A DNA stretch of 64,000 nucleotides, from positions 39,275,501 to 39,339,500 of the forward strand of contig NC_088915.1 in NCBI RefSeq assembly GCF_963576675.1. The letters are read 5' to 3'. The stretch comes from Euphorbia lathyris (Eukaryota > Streptophyta > Magnoliopsida > Malpighiales > Euphorbiaceae). The translations under genes and the position numbers were made by a program. Below are positions 10,947-22,592 of the stretch, piece by piece (position 1 is the first letter of the stretch; each line of letters opens with the position of its first letter). The notes beneath the pieces are model-generated. The model had not been told where the DNA came from. It saw only the letters and a program-made list of their open reading frames with translations, and did not search any database.

Positions 10947-11451
10947 TGATAACATCGAGATATTATCCATGGGATCAAAGTGGATATTTACCAAAACGGC
11001 AACGTATTGGGAATGTCGGGGAAGCAGTGGCGTATCAAGCAAGTCATCTCTGTGGTGGATCTCTTAGATTCCGCCACACGCTATCCGTAGTCAAACCTAC
11101 ACGAGATCCGCCTACGCGTCTCGATCCGCCCGCCCGAGCCGATTCCCAATAAAGGCAATTAATGAACCGTTAATGAGCTAACGGCCACAGTTAAGAGAGA
11201 TCCGTAACCACCATTAATGAGGCATTAATGGAGACTTTCTAGTTACTAGGAGTTACGATCACATGACTATAAATAGCTTGCACCCCAAGCTATTGAGGTA
11301 CACATTCACTCTCTTCCTTAAACCCTACCTTTGTCAATATAGTTTATTCTCCTTATACCATACTAACTTTGGCATCGGAGCTTCCCCCCGTCGAACCCAA
11401 CGACGCCCCCACAGGGAAGAGAGTTGATCGGAAATCCATCCCTAGTTATCA
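10947..11451 (+). repeat. 5' LTR of Tat element
   Basis: 505 bp, starting TGATAACATC and ending TAGTTATCA. It matches 20349-20853. A TATA box (TATAAATA) lies at 11268-11275. The element's likely primer binding site follows at about 11453-11470 (TTGGTGCGGTGATCG). Confidence 0.95.
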
Positions 11452-11452
11452 A

Positions 11453-11470
11453 TTGGTGCGGTGATCGTGG
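11453..11470 (+). other. probable primer binding site of Tat element
   Basis: TTGGTGCGGTGATCGTGG lies one base after the 5' LTR, the place where a tRNA 3' end anneals. The tRNA was not identified. Confidence 0.55.
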
Positions 11471-11508
11471 AATCCTAACCTAATAAGGATTTCGTTCACG
11501 TTTTAACC

Positions 11509-13434
11509 ATGACAAGCGGAGGATCCAATCCCTCCACAGGAACAGAAACACCATCCATAACACCATCAACTAGTCTCACTACGAACGTTGGTCGCGTTGA
11601 CCCTGATGCACCCACCGTACATGGAGAGGGGAGCATGTCACCTGACTCTTTTATTGAAGTTTGTGCGGGATCCATCGGAAGAGAGTATGGACCCGCCATG
11701 GAAAGTCGGCTAAGGTCTTACATGACAACTCCTCTATTCACCCTCCGTCGTCCTCATCCGGCTCCTACGCCATCACAATGGCAGAATACTCTCATAGGAC
11801 CCAATGCTCGTGACTCGTCATTTTTTCTTTCTCACCCTGCGGACTCCATAGTTGTTAATCCAGTGCTCGCTATTAGCCAACCGTCGTTGAATCGAAGGCT
11901 GTTTTTGGAGATACCAGAAGGGAGTCAAAGGAATGATTCGACTCTTCCTAGGGGCACTGCAAACCCCGGGATCACCATTGGCAGCCAGGAGGGTCGGAGG
12001 CACAAGAAGCATAAAAAGACACATGGAAAGGAGTGCTCTCAATCCCCTTCTCGCCCTAGGCATGGATCACCAGGGCGAGGTAGATCTCCTCCGGCATCTG
12101 ATCGAAGGAGAAACGAGCAGCAAGCTAGATTATCACGGCAGGATAGACAAAATCCGCCACCAAATTAAGGAGAAAATAGGCGAGCTCCTCCAGGCGGACG
12201 TGGCGGAGGTGGTAGAAGGTCACCATCAGACCCATCATCCGATTCCAGCTCTTCGTCTTCTCAAAGTAGACCTCCAAGTAGAAGGCGTCCTAGAGAGAAT
12301 CGACGTACTATGGATGACCGAATCAAAGCCGAGGTATGCCGTCAGAACGAAGAGAATGCCAGGCATAACCCATTCGCCAACCGTGATTCGCCTTTCATTG
12401 CGTGGATCGAGGCTGAGGAAACCGAGAGGCACTTTAAGATTCCAAACATCCAAGTCTACTCAGGTGAGGATAATCTTGAGGCCCATGCAAGAAAGTATCG
12501 CATGTTGCTTAGCCTTAATCGGGCCAGTGAGGCGATGCTGTGTCGGATGTTCATTACTACGCTCAAGGGTCCTGCTTACGATTGGTTCCAGTCCCTCCCC
12601 CCAGGATCAATAGACAGCTGGGATCAGTTAAGTCGAGAATTTTGTGCAAAATTCGCCGGATGCATTCCTCTAGTGGATAAATCGCGAAAGCTCTTTGAGT
12701 TAAAACAAAAAGAAAATGAACCCCTTCGAGAGTATGTGGATAACTTCAACAAATTGTGTATTCGCATCGTTGATGTTGATGTCTCCATGGCCGTGGAAGC
12801 GCTGGTGAAAAACACAACATGTAAAAGCTTACAAGAGGATCTAATCAGAAACAAACCAAGGAATATGGCCGAACTAATAGAAAGGTGCAAGGACTTTATG
12901 GAGGTTGATGACATCCGCAGAGAATCTATATCTCCACCCAAGAGAGAAAAAGGCGAATCTCATCGACGGGACAAGGAAAAACTCCCTGATTCGTCATCCC
13001 GAGGTAGGCGAAGAGGATCTAGAAACAAATCTGCATACATACCGTCGTTTACACCGTTAAATGCCTCCAAGAGTGAAGTGCTAATGTGGATCGAGAACAG
13101 CCAGCACAAGCGGAGCATTTCATACCCCAAACCAAAGGGAGGGGAGTACACCAACACGGGGAAAATTCCCAAAAATTATTGCAAGTACCACAGGAGGAAT
13201 GGTCATGAGACGGATGCATGCTGGGAGTTGGCTAGGGAGATAGAAAGGCTTATCGAAAGAGGTAAGTTGGACAGGTTCGTCCAAAATGATAGCAGGAAAG
13301 GCGACGGTGATGATCCGAGAGATGATCCGAGAAAGAAGGTGAAGGGAGTCATCAATGTCATAGCGGGCGGACCAGGATATCAACCCGCACTAAAAAAAGG
13401 CGAAAATCGTTGCTCTCGACAGGATGTCACTTAA
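11509..13434 (+). pseudogene. gag of Tat element, with one nonsense codon
   Basis: A single frame runs from ATG 11509 to TAA 13432-13434 (about 641 codons). It is broken by an in-frame TAA at 12166-12168, so the second ATG-led part (12310-13434) encodes 374 residues. The N-terminal part is Ser/Pro-rich and then basic. The retrotransposon gag core is visible with AYDWFQSLPPGSIDSWDQL and LFELKQKENEPLREYV. A C/H-rich zinc-knuckle-like stretch (CKYH..NGHETDAC) lies at about 13180-13225. Role in the family: capsid-like particle protein that packages element RNA. Its stop overlaps the pol start by 11 bases in another frame. Confidence 0.85.
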
Positions 13435-15739
13435 TCGCCCTTTCGCAGATGTAGGTCCAGAGGTTCCTCCTCATGCAGATGCTCTGGTCATCACCATGAT
13501 GATAGAAGGATGGGAAATGAAAAGAGTAATGATCGACACTAGCAGTTCATGCAATGTCATTACAAGAGGGGCATTCGCCAAACTCAAGATCGATCCTATC
13601 CAGGTGGAGACCACCATTGTAGACATCTTGGGAGTAACAGGACACACAATCCAGACGAAAGGGCAGGTAATGATGGAATGCGAGCTGGCAGATAAAGATC
13701 AAGTCTGGAAGGGAGATCTCGAGTTCTCCATTATGGATGGTCAGTTGGCTTATAATGTCATTTTGGGACGGCCTTTCATCTCAGAAGCGGATGCTCTCAT
13801 ATCCATTCGCCATTTAACCATGTACATCCCTACTGCCAAGGGAGGAGTAATGGTCAAGGGGAATCAAAAAGTTGCTCAGGAGACATATTCGGCATCCTTG
13901 GCGATTCGCCCGCAATCTAAGGATGATGAGGAGGAAGAACTTGTCACAATGGCCCTGAGAGATACAGAGATGTTTCTTATGGCAAATGGAAAACAGGTAC
14001 GAATTGCCCGAGGACTAAAAGATGAGGTTAAGGCAGATATTACGAAGGTTCTCCTCGAGTCGGAAGATGTCTTCACATGGAAAGATGAGATCCTCCCAGG
14101 CATTAGCCCAGATGTGATCACTCATAGACTCAATATCGCCGAGGACGCGGTCCCGATAGCACAAAAACGGAGAAATCATGGTCCTGAGAGACAGAAGGTG
14201 ATTGAGGAAGAGATTTCTAAACTCAAGAAGGCGGACGCCATTGAGGAGGTAATTTATACACAATGGTTAGCGAATGTGGTACTAGTCAAAAAGGCGGGCG
14301 GATCGTATCGCATGTGTATTGATTTTACAGATCTCAATAAAGCTTGTCCCAAAGACAACTACCCTTTGCCATGTATTGATATTCTAGTAGATGGAACCGC
14401 GGGACACGCCATGTATTCCTTTACTAATGTAAAGTCGAGCTATCACCAGATCCCGATGGAGCCATCGGACAGGATCAAAACTTCGTTCGTAACACACCAA
14501 GCGACCTATTGCTTTAAGGTCATGCCCTTTGGACTAAAAAATGCAAGGGCAACTTACCAACGGATAATGAATAAAATATTTGAAGGGAGAAAAGGTGACA
14601 ACTTTTCTGTCTATGTAGATGATATGATCATCAAGAGTACCGCCGTGGAGAAGCATGCGGATGACATAAGGGAAGTCCTGGGTGTCCTACGACAGCACAA
14701 TATCAAATTGAATCCAGAAAAATGCACCTTTGGGGCGACCTATGGAAAATTCCTGGGATTCATGATCAGCCAGAAAGGGGTTAGTCCAAATCCAGACAAG
14801 ATTCAAGCAGTTCTGGATATGAAGACGCCACAAAATTTTAGAGAGGTGCAGCGTCTTAACGGGCTCATCATATCCTTGGGCAGGTTCATTTCATGCTCAG
14901 CTCATAGATGCCTACCCTTCTATGAAGTGATCAAAAAACAGAAAGCCTTCGAGTGGAATGAAGATTGTAAGCAAGCTTTCGAAGGAATCAAACGCTTCCT
15001 CACGAAACCTCCCCTGATGAGCAGACCATTAAAAGGTGAGAATCTTTACATGTATGTCTCTGTCACAGATAAAGTAGTTAGTACTGTCATGATAAGGGAA
15101 GAAGACGGCCAACAATATCCGATCTATTATGTGAGCAAAGTTCTAAAAGACGCCGAAACAAGATATTCGAAATTGGATAAGATGGCGCTGGCCGTTGTCA
15201 CCACTTCGATTCGCTTTAGACCTTATTTCCAGGCTCATACAGTCATTGTCCGCACCAGTATACCCATGAGGAAGGTGCTACAAAAGCCAGAGACTTCGGG
15301 GAGATTGATGGAATGGGCAATCCACCTAGGTGAGTTTGATGTCCGTTATGAAGGTAGATCTGCTGTGAAAAGCCAAGTATTGGCAGACTTTGTGAATGAA
15401 TTCACTGAAGAAGGCGTGAATCTCCCCAAATCTAAAGTTGAAGAATGGACGATGTACACTGATGGGGCTTCTTCTGTTGAGGGTGCAGGGATAGGCATCG
15501 TGATCAAAGGGCCGCGTTACATAAAACTACATTATGCAGCGAAGTTAGACTTTCCCGCAACGAACAATGCAGCAGAGTATGAGGCCTTAATATTGGGGCT
15601 ACGTTTGTTAAAGGAGATTACACCCGAATGGATCGTGATCTATAGTGATTCCAAGCTCATGGTCAATCAGGTTATCAAAAACTTTGAAGTGAAAGATGAC
15701 ATCTTGGCCAAATATGTAGAAGAGGTCAAACGCTGCTGA
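13424..15739 (+). pseudogene. pol of Tat element: protease, reverse transcriptase, two RNase H regions
   Basis: 771 codons. Protease: VMIDTSSSCNVI (residues 36-46), where Gly of the usual DTG is Ser. RT: ANVVLVKKAGGSYRMCIDF (283-301), then YSFTNVKSSYHQIPM (331-345), where the usual first catalytic Asp is Asn335, then the catalytic box FSVYVDDMIIK (394-404). The RT-linked RNase H runs about 530-640. The second, archaeal-type RNase H (675-771) has Asp680 (MYTDGASS), Glu718 (NNAAEYEAL) and Asp742 (YSDSKLM). The frame ends at TGA 15737-15739. A one-base shift there restores the downstream frame (LSYLENKETKWELVHVPRGS), so the stop is a frameshift artefact. The protease and RT substitutions plus the frameshift make this copy very probably non-autonomous. 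Confidence 0.9.
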
Positions 15740-17175
15740 GCTACCTTGAGAACAAGGAAACTAAGTGGGAGCTAGTCCATGTGCCTCGGGGATCAAATGT
15801 AGAAGCTGATCATCTCGCTAAACTGGCTTCTAGCAAAGAACAATGGGCGGACCTGCAATGCCCGTTCGAAGTCAAAACGGCGCCAGCATTTGTCTCTGAA
15901 ACTGTATCTCTTTTAACATCAGTTGAAGATGATTGGAGATCACCTATCCGCCAGTATTTTGCAGATGGAACTTTGCCTCAAGACAAAGAAGAAGCTCAGC
16001 GGACGGTAAGAAAAGCCGCTTATTTCTCCTTAATAAATGATTGCCTATACAGAAAATCTTTTGGACATCCCTGGTTGAAGTGTGTCACGACAGAAGAGGG
16101 ACAAAAGATCCTCAAAGAGCTACACGAGGGTGCCTGCGGAGCTCATGAAGCGTCCGCCTTCATTCTAAAAAAGTCTAGACTGGCAGGGTTTTATTGGCCC
16201 ACGGCGGAACTTGAGGCTCAGAGGTTGGTAGAAACCTGTCATAATTGCCAGGTTCTTGCAAATGACTCTCACACGGCTAAGAATCTTCAACGGCCCATCA
16301 TCGAAGGACGACCCTTTGTAGTTTGGGGAATTGACATTGTTGGACCCTTTCCTCCTACCAAAAGACAGAGGAAATATGTTGTAGTAGCTGTAGACCACTT
16401 TACGAAGTGGGTTGAGGCCGAAGCAGTCTCTTCCATAAGTGCAGAGCGAATGGTCAAGTTTGTCAGAGACAACATAGTTGGAAGATTTAGAGTTCCCCAC
16501 ACGATTATTACCGACAATGGGATGCAGTTCAATTGCGGAGAGTTCAGAACATTCTGCGAAAGCCAAGGCATTCAAAACAGGTTCGCCTCTGTTTACTACC
16601 TCCAATCTAATGGGATGACTGAGGTAACAAATCGAACAATTGTCAAAAGCATAAAAAAAAGACTCGGAGAGCATAATAAAAAGTGGGCGGATCACCTCAT
16701 GAATGTCCTATGGGCATACAGAACCACACCTCGAACTGCGACAGGCGAATCACCGTTCGCCCTCACCTACGGAGTAGAAGCAGTAATTCCCGTTGAGATT
16801 CAGGTCCCTAGTGACAGAGTTTTATTCTACTGTGAGGACAGGAATGACCAGAGATTAAGGGAGAGTCTTGATCAATTGGAAACTAGAAGGGAAAAGGCGT
16901 ATATACGGATGGCCGCCTACAAACAAAGGGTCGCAGCCTATCACAACAAACACGCAAAACTCGTGGACTTAAACCCGGGAGATCTCGTGCTTCGCAAGGC
17001 GGACAAAATTCAATCTTTGGAAGGCAAGGGAAAGTTGGGGATCACCTGGACGGGGCCATATAAAATTGTCACCAAAATTGGACCTGCCACTTTCAAGATA
17101 CAAGATGCAGAGGGAAATACACTGCCACGGACGTGGAACATCCAGAACCTCCGCAAATATTTCGCCAGAAAGTAA
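15740..17175 (+). pseudogene. integrase part of Tat pol (after frameshift)
   Basis: Open from the frameshift to TAA 17173-17175. From codon 15781, numbered 1, the zinc-binding HHCC motif is His115, His122, Cys153, Cys156. The catalytic triad is Asp185 (VWGIDIVGPF), Asp245 (ITDNGMQF) and Glu281 (SNGMTEVTNR), with exactly 35 residues between the last two. A GPY-type C-terminal block (WTGPYKI) is near the end and there is no chromodomain. The integrase itself looks chemically intact, but it is out of frame with the upstream pol. Role: inserts element DNA into the genome. Confidence 0.9.
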
Positions 17176-17851
17176 AATGTAATCAAGGTCTTGAGTACTC
17201 TTTTTCCTTTAGTAAAGTTTTTATCCCATGTGGTTTTTCTTATTAAAGGTTTTAACGAGGCTCACACATAAGACCAATTCGTTGTAATAAGGCGCATTGC
17301 CATTTAATAAAAAGCAATTTTCATCTTGCAAATTATTTCTTTGAGTACTTTTCCTGCAGTAATATAAATATTCCAGAAAAAAAGGAGGGAGGCAACAAAC
17401 GCATTCCCACAAGTAGGATAATGCTATCATGGCATAACTACTTTCTCCTCAAAGATAGGAGAACAATCTCACCGGTGGATCAATCTACCTCAAAGATAGG
17501 AAACAAATTGATCCTCGTCAGAGATAGAGTTAAAACATTTCTCATACGTGAGATCTTTACACTCTCACACACTCTTTCCAAAGAAGAGTCTGAAGTCCTA
17601 GTGGCGGATCGATTCACCTCAAAGATAGGAAGCCAATCGATCGCCTAAGGCAGCTTAACTTCCTCTAAAGGAATAAAAGCTCCAAGCCTTCACAAAGGCT
17701 CACATCCCGGGGTATGGCTGACCACCTACCTCGAACCAACAGAACCAATCCTAAAACCTATAGACTTACTTGCTGAAAGATATAAAGCGTAAAGTAAAGA
17801 TAAATGGTTATAACAAGGATTAAAATAAAAATTGTACTTAGTTTACAAACA
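17176..17851. other. non-coding part of Tat element between pol and antisense gene
   Basis: Contains four CCTCAAAGATAGGA-like repeats between about 17445 and 17635, some followed by CAATCGATC/CAAATTGATC words. No gene was seen. It would hold the 3' ends of both the sense pol transcript and the antisense transcript. Confidence 0.55.
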
Positions 17852-19759
17852 CTAAACATCTACAGGAGCATCCTTCTTAGCAGCTTTCGCACCAGATGCA
17901 CCCTCCAGAGGGACCTCCTTCTCTACAGAAATGGTTCCTTCCTGAGGAACAGTACAATCAATTATCGGCTCATTCTTCTTATCACCCGCCTCTTGGGATA
18001 CTTCATTGAGGTCCTCTGGCTCGAGATCAACAAGGGGTTTGCTCTCTTCGGAAGATCCATTCATCACTTTGCAAATATGATCGCGGATGAAGTCCTTGAC
18101 GTTTGGGATTTTGCGATACTTAAGACAATCCTCCGCCTCAGGGACCACGTACTCAGGATCCACAAAATCGATCTCAGGATAAGCAAGCTTGACATACGCC
18201 ATGATCCACTCGCCATAATAGTAAGCTCGTTCCCCTACCAGGATCTCCACATTCGATAAGGCAGCCTTGTGATCTTCAGCATCCGCATCTATCTTCTCCT
18301 TCAATCTGAGAATCTCAGCATCTTTACTCTCATTAAGAGCAACGGCGGAAGCAGCGTTCGCGTTGGCAACGACGACCTCTTTCTCTAGCCTTTTTTATGG
18401 TCGCCTTGTCCGCCGCCCCTTGGAGTAGATCCGCCTCCATAGCGCGTACATGCGTGTAGGCCTATCAAAACAAATGAGGAAGTAAAAACCAAAATCTCCT
18501 CAAGAGAGATCACCCTTTCATCCAAAAATGTGAAAAACAAAAGAAAAATTTACCAGAAGGAGATCCCTTTTACTCATCTTGGCATGGGCTGTCCCGGAGA
18601 ACTTATCCTGGTTCACTTGTACTTCTCCAAGTTGACCAAGGGCCTCATCGAGATCGCTGATAACGGACTCGTTCCTCACGGACCCTTTATCGCCATACTT
18701 GGCAAGCCAGTATCCACCTAAGTCAGGCTTCACCACCTGTACAAGAATTAAAAGGTCAAAACTAAGATTCATGGCAGGGAAAGGAGAGATGTTAAGGCAA
18801 GCATACCTGTTCCTTCTCCATTATAGGCTTTTCAGCTCTCATGGCATCCGCCATTAACTTTCCTCCACCAGAAGCTGTGGATTTCTTCTTCTTCTGCAGG
18901 GGAAGATCCGCGACTTCCTCAGCAGGACGCTTTCCAGCACTCTTCTGGGGATCTTCCACCTACGTATCCTTCTGGGCTTCCAGCTCCTTTTGCTTCTTAC
19001 ACATCTCTACAAGGGCGAGACTGGCCTCAGACAAACCCCTGACAAGGGAACAATAAAATAATCAAAGTTCAAGGAAGAAACAAGGTTACCTCCATCTAGT
19101 TGTGTAAACTTCACGTAAGTAATCTTGTCCCCTTCCCGGCGGATCAAGGGGATGTCATTCATCATAAATTCCAAGTGACGCGTATGTCCAAGCATCCGCC
19201 TTGACGCTTTTCATAAGATCCGCCACTTTCTCATCGTTGTCCGTCAATATACGCAAGTCTCCAGCCATGTGCAAAGGTTTGGCAATCCCAGAGGTTCACC
19301 CTCTTTTATCTTTACAAAGAAAAATCTTTCATCCCAGAGATGGACATTTGACATCTTACCGCAGAAGGGCGAATAAGTCTTGAATTTAGCAAAAGTGTAA
19401 AAAGACTCGGCCTTTCGTTTCGTTGGTTTGTGAAGAGACCGGAAGATTCGAGGGTTACAGACTACCCCTAGGTTCGAAGCCAAATAACAATCCAGGGCCA
19501 AATCTAACCAGCCATTTGGATGCAGCTGACAGACAGTGATCCCAAAGTATTCCAGGATATCTGCCATCATTTTAGGAAGAGGAAGACGGAATCCCCTCTC
19601 CACATGACAGCTATAAACGGACAAGTACCCAACGGGCGGACAGGCGGGTCACTGATAAGCAGCCGCCAACTCGGTCTCATAGTTCTTGATCCAAGGATAA
19701 CGATCCGCCAAATTGTCTAGATCCGAAGCGTTCATACGGGACGAAGTAGACTCCGCCAT
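17852..19759 (-). pseudogene. antisense, intron-bearing extra gene of the Tat element (putative gypsy-type transposon domain)
   Basis: Runs opposite to gag-pol. Likely start ATG at 19759. The first part holds GYLSVYSCHVERGFRLPLP and ILEYFGITVCQLHPNGWLDL, the pattern of the plant 'putative gypsy type transposon' family (Pfam Transposase_28 type). An in-frame TGA at about 19650 and frameshifts near 19245-19190 break it. Further on, two GT-AG introns are clear: 18737-18806 (70 bp) and 18462-18553 (92 bp). Splicing joins EKEQ|VVKPDLGGYW and KRDLLL|AYTHVRAMEAD in phase. A 51 bp candidate at 19039-19089 is too short to trust. The last exon (18461-17852) has a one-base shift in an A-run near 18390. 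It then encodes a charged coiled-coil-like and acidic tail. Antisense genes in this position are known from Tat elements such as Grande; their function is unknown. Confidence 0.8.
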
Positions 19760-20348
19760 AGGCAACTTTTTCCTAAACGGAGTTGAAGGAGAAGCCTCCA
19801 TTCCGGAAAATCTCCTAGAATCTATCGCCGGAACATTATGGGTTGCGGCAACGGGAAAGTTCTGAATCCTAACTAAACGAGTTCGATAGCCACTACTCAC
19901 CGAGTTGCACAACTCGGTTAGGTCACAACTAGCAGTACTTTCGGAGGAATTAGAACTCTCGGAAGAGGTAGTCCAGCTAATTATGGTTTCAAAGGAAGTG
20001 GTCAAATTAAAAAGTTCGAGAGTCGACTCAGAGGAGGAACTCCTAAACATCCAGAAAACAAAGCGAAAAGATTTACTTACACGAGAGTTAGAGGCTTTGA
20101 AGATTCTGGACTCCGGAAAAAGCTCTGGAAAAAGTCGAAGCAGAATGAAAGAGGAAGACGCAAATGAACTGGAAAGAGAAGAGGCAGACGGAAGAAGGTG
20201 TTCGCTCTTCCCTCGAGCAGCGCGCCTATGACACCTGTCACCTAATGTATGGCTTGGAACAGAGTGACCATAAATGCAGTTCATAATGACGGCGTGTGAA
20301 GAAGCTCAAAAGCCCTAAAGGACTTCAACGGAACTTAGAGGGGGCTTC
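19760..20348 (-). other. upstream region of the antisense gene, open in its frame
   Basis: The minus-strand frame stays open up to 20284 and is very Ser-rich (runs such as SSSSESTLE), with no recognised domain. It may be an N-terminal extension or 5' leader of the antisense gene. The element's polypurine tract (AGAGGGGGC) lies just before the 3' LTR at about 20337-20345. Confidence 0.45.
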
Positions 20349-20853
20349 TGATAACATGGAGATATTATCCATGGGATCAAAGTGGATATTTACCAAAACG
20401 GCAACGTATTGGGAATGCCAGGGAAGCAGTGGCGTATCAAGCAAGTCATCTCTGTGGCGGATCTCTTAGATTCCGCCACACGCTATCCGTAGTCAAACCT
20501 ACACGAGATCCGCCTATGCGTCTCGATCTGCCCGCCCGAGCCGATTCCCAATAAAGGTAATTAATGAACCGTTAATGAGCTAACGGCCACAGTTAAGAGA
20601 GATCCGTAACTGCCATTAATGAGGCATTAATGGAGACTTTCTGGTTACTAGGAGTTACGATCACATGACTATAAATAGCTTGCACCCCAAGCTATTGAGG
20701 TACACATTCACTCTCTTCCTTAAACCCTACCTTTGTCAATATAGTTTATTCTCCTTATACCATACTAACTTTGGCATCGGAGCTTCCCCCCGTCGAACCC
20801 AACGACGCCCCCACAGGGAAGAGAGTTGATCGGAAATCCATCCCTAGTTATCA
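20349..20853 (+). repeat. 3' LTR of Tat element
   Basis: 505 bp with the same ends as the 5' LTR. TATA box at 20670-20677. About 10 differences from the 5' LTR were counted by eye, most of them C/T or G/A. Confidence 0.95.
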
Positions 20854-20858
20854 ATTAG
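20854..20858. repeat. target site duplication ATTAG (right)
   Basis: Identical to 10942-10946. Confidence 0.92.
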
Positions 20859-21084
20859 CAATGTCATCTGGATTCATTGGGATCTGGTGATATCCAGCTG
20901 CCGCATCCAATAATGAATAATTGGCATGCCCAGCAGTAGAGTCAATCAAAATGGCAATGCACGGCAAAGGATAAGAGTCCTTTGGACATATCTTATTAAG
21001 GTCAGTGAAGTCCACACGCATCCTCCATTTGCCATTAACTTTTTTCACTAGAACAACATTAGCAATCCAGTTTGCATAGACTAC
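20859..21084 (-). pseudogene. old Ty3/gypsy reverse transcriptase fragment (part 2)
   Basis: The minus-strand translation gives NWIANVVLVKKVNGKWRMRV, CPKDSYPLPCI and AAGYHQIPMNPDDIAN, the N-terminal half of the RT whose remainder lies at 10547-10946 beyond the Tat insertion. It ends where the Athila-like LTR begins (21085). Its last 119 bases are copied again at 22474-22592. Confidence 0.85.
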
Positions 21085-22473
21085 TGATAGGGGCGTTTCG
21101 TCCCTATCTTTTAGCGTGATTTACGGTTTAATTTTAGAATAAATAAATAAGTTTAATTACAAAAATAGAGTGTTTTAATAAAATAACAAAATAAAAATAA
21201 ATTCCTTACTTTCGGTTAATTTCCTTTATTTTTAGTTGAATTTAGAGAATAAAACGTCAAGCTAACTCGGCTCTCAAGATTTGTATTTCAGGTACGAGGA
21301 AGGAGTGAAAATCTACTCAAATACGCGGGGCGTATCATCATTTACGCGGGGCGTATCGTCATTTACGCTGGGCGTAAATCATGATGTCAGAAATAATTGC
21401 CTTATCCGCAGGCACCATGTGGAAATGACTCAGCATACGCGGGGCGTATGACACCTTACGCGGGGCGTATGACACATGTCGGAAATGATTGGCCTAATCC
21501 TGAAAGTCATACTGCATTGTCTCCCGGAGTCAACTATCCATACGCGGGGCGTATCATCCTTTACGCGGGGCGTATCATCCTTTACGCGGGGCGTATCGTC
21601 ATTTACGCGGGGTGTAAAAGCACCAATTCAAGTAGTAAAACTTCAGAGACTCATTTACGCGGGGCGTACTTCAGACTACACAGGGCGTATTTGAGACAAT
21701 TAGACATAGAATTGGTCCACATGCAGGAGATTTCTGACGGAATGGGCATATACGCGGGGCGTGTATCACCATACGCGGGGCGTGTTATGGGATTTCTGCA
21801 CCAAATAATGTTGCTCCATACTTGTACCTTGTGAAGTTACAATTCTACCCCTAGCTTGATGTATAAATAAGAGTGACTAGCACTCATTTAGGCACCTTCA
21901 ACCTTCTACCTTCTATCTTCTACCTCTACCTTATAATTGTTGTATAGTTTTGGTTTTAGATTCGGTTTATGTAATAAAACTCTCCCACCTCGAGAGCTTG
22001 TTCGGTTATTCCGGCGTTCCATCAACGTTCCGCTCCATCATTCGTCACCAAGCTCGAGAGTTCCACCTTCGAGTCCTAAGAGACGACCTTGAGTCCGGTT
22101 AGCTTGTTCTGAGGGCCAATTCTTCCCTCTTCACTTGCTAACTAGCTTGCACTCTTCCTATGTACTAGGCTTGGTTGTATTCCTCATTTATGCTTTCCAT
22201 ATTTATAATATATGATTTGCAATTTCCGTTTCTATATACGTGTTGATGTTTATTGCTTGTTTTGATACTCATAATTGACTATTGTGTAAGGGAACGCGAT
22301 TTCCGACGCCATTCGGGCTATCTTTAGGGATTCATATAGGTGTTGCCTTACCGGAAGTGACAAACCGGAAACCGTAGGAATTGACACACCACGGAACTTA
22401 CGGGCCCTAGTTTCTGGTCCCCAGCATTAGACACGCGTTGACTAGGAACCACGTAGTCTAAGCACTTCACGGG
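21085..22473 (+). repeat. partial Athila-like LTR (first tandem copy)
   Basis: Starts TGATAGGGGCGTTTCG like the complete LTR at 22593 but is cut after 1389 bases at the duplication junction. TATA box TATAAATA at 21862-21869. Confidence 0.85.
21322..21784. repeat. array of about 13 copies of the palindromic motif TACGCGGGGCGTA
   Basis: The motif is an inverted repeat TACGC-GGG-GCGTA. Thirteen copies, nine or so exact in the core, are spaced irregularly (about 9-110 bases), often joined by TCATC(A/C)TT. It lies in the LTR upstream of the TATA box. In one frame it encodes YAGR repeats, which I regard as incidental. Confidence 0.85.
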
Positions 22474-22592
22474 AAAGGATAAGAGTCCTTTGGACATATC
22501 TTATTAAGGTCAGTGAAGTCCACACGCATCCTCCATTTGCCATTAACTTTTTTCACTAGAACAACATTAGCAATCCAGTTTGCATAGACTAC

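Larger units (their letters stand above)
10947..20853 (+). mobile_element. full-length Tat-lineage Ty3/gypsy LTR retrotransposon
   Basis: A 9907 bp element with 505 bp LTRs (TGATA...TATCA), 5 bp target duplications and the order 5' LTR - gag - protease/RT/RNase H - integrase - antisense gene - 3' LTR. Pol carries two RNase H regions: one directly after RT and a second, archaeal-type one before integrase. It has no chromodomain. Together with the antisense gene after pol, this places it in the Tat group (relatives: Grande, RIRE2, Retand). By eye the LTRs differ at about 10 of 505 positions, mostly transitions, so insertion was fairly recent. All protein genes are nevertheless broken. Confidence 0.93.

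Noticed and set aside
19039..19089. Third intron in the Tat antisense gene
   Set aside because: GT and AG are present, but 51 bases is shorter than usual for plant introns and the join is out of phase.
18841..20231. Plus-strand open frames in the Tat 3' region
   Set aside because: They are shadows of the minus-strand gene, which has domain similarity and phased introns.
21397..21834. Open frame with repeated YAGR peptides
   Set aside because: The repeats are the GC palindrome read in one frame inside an LTR; another frame is also open over the same DNA, and there is no domain or start context.
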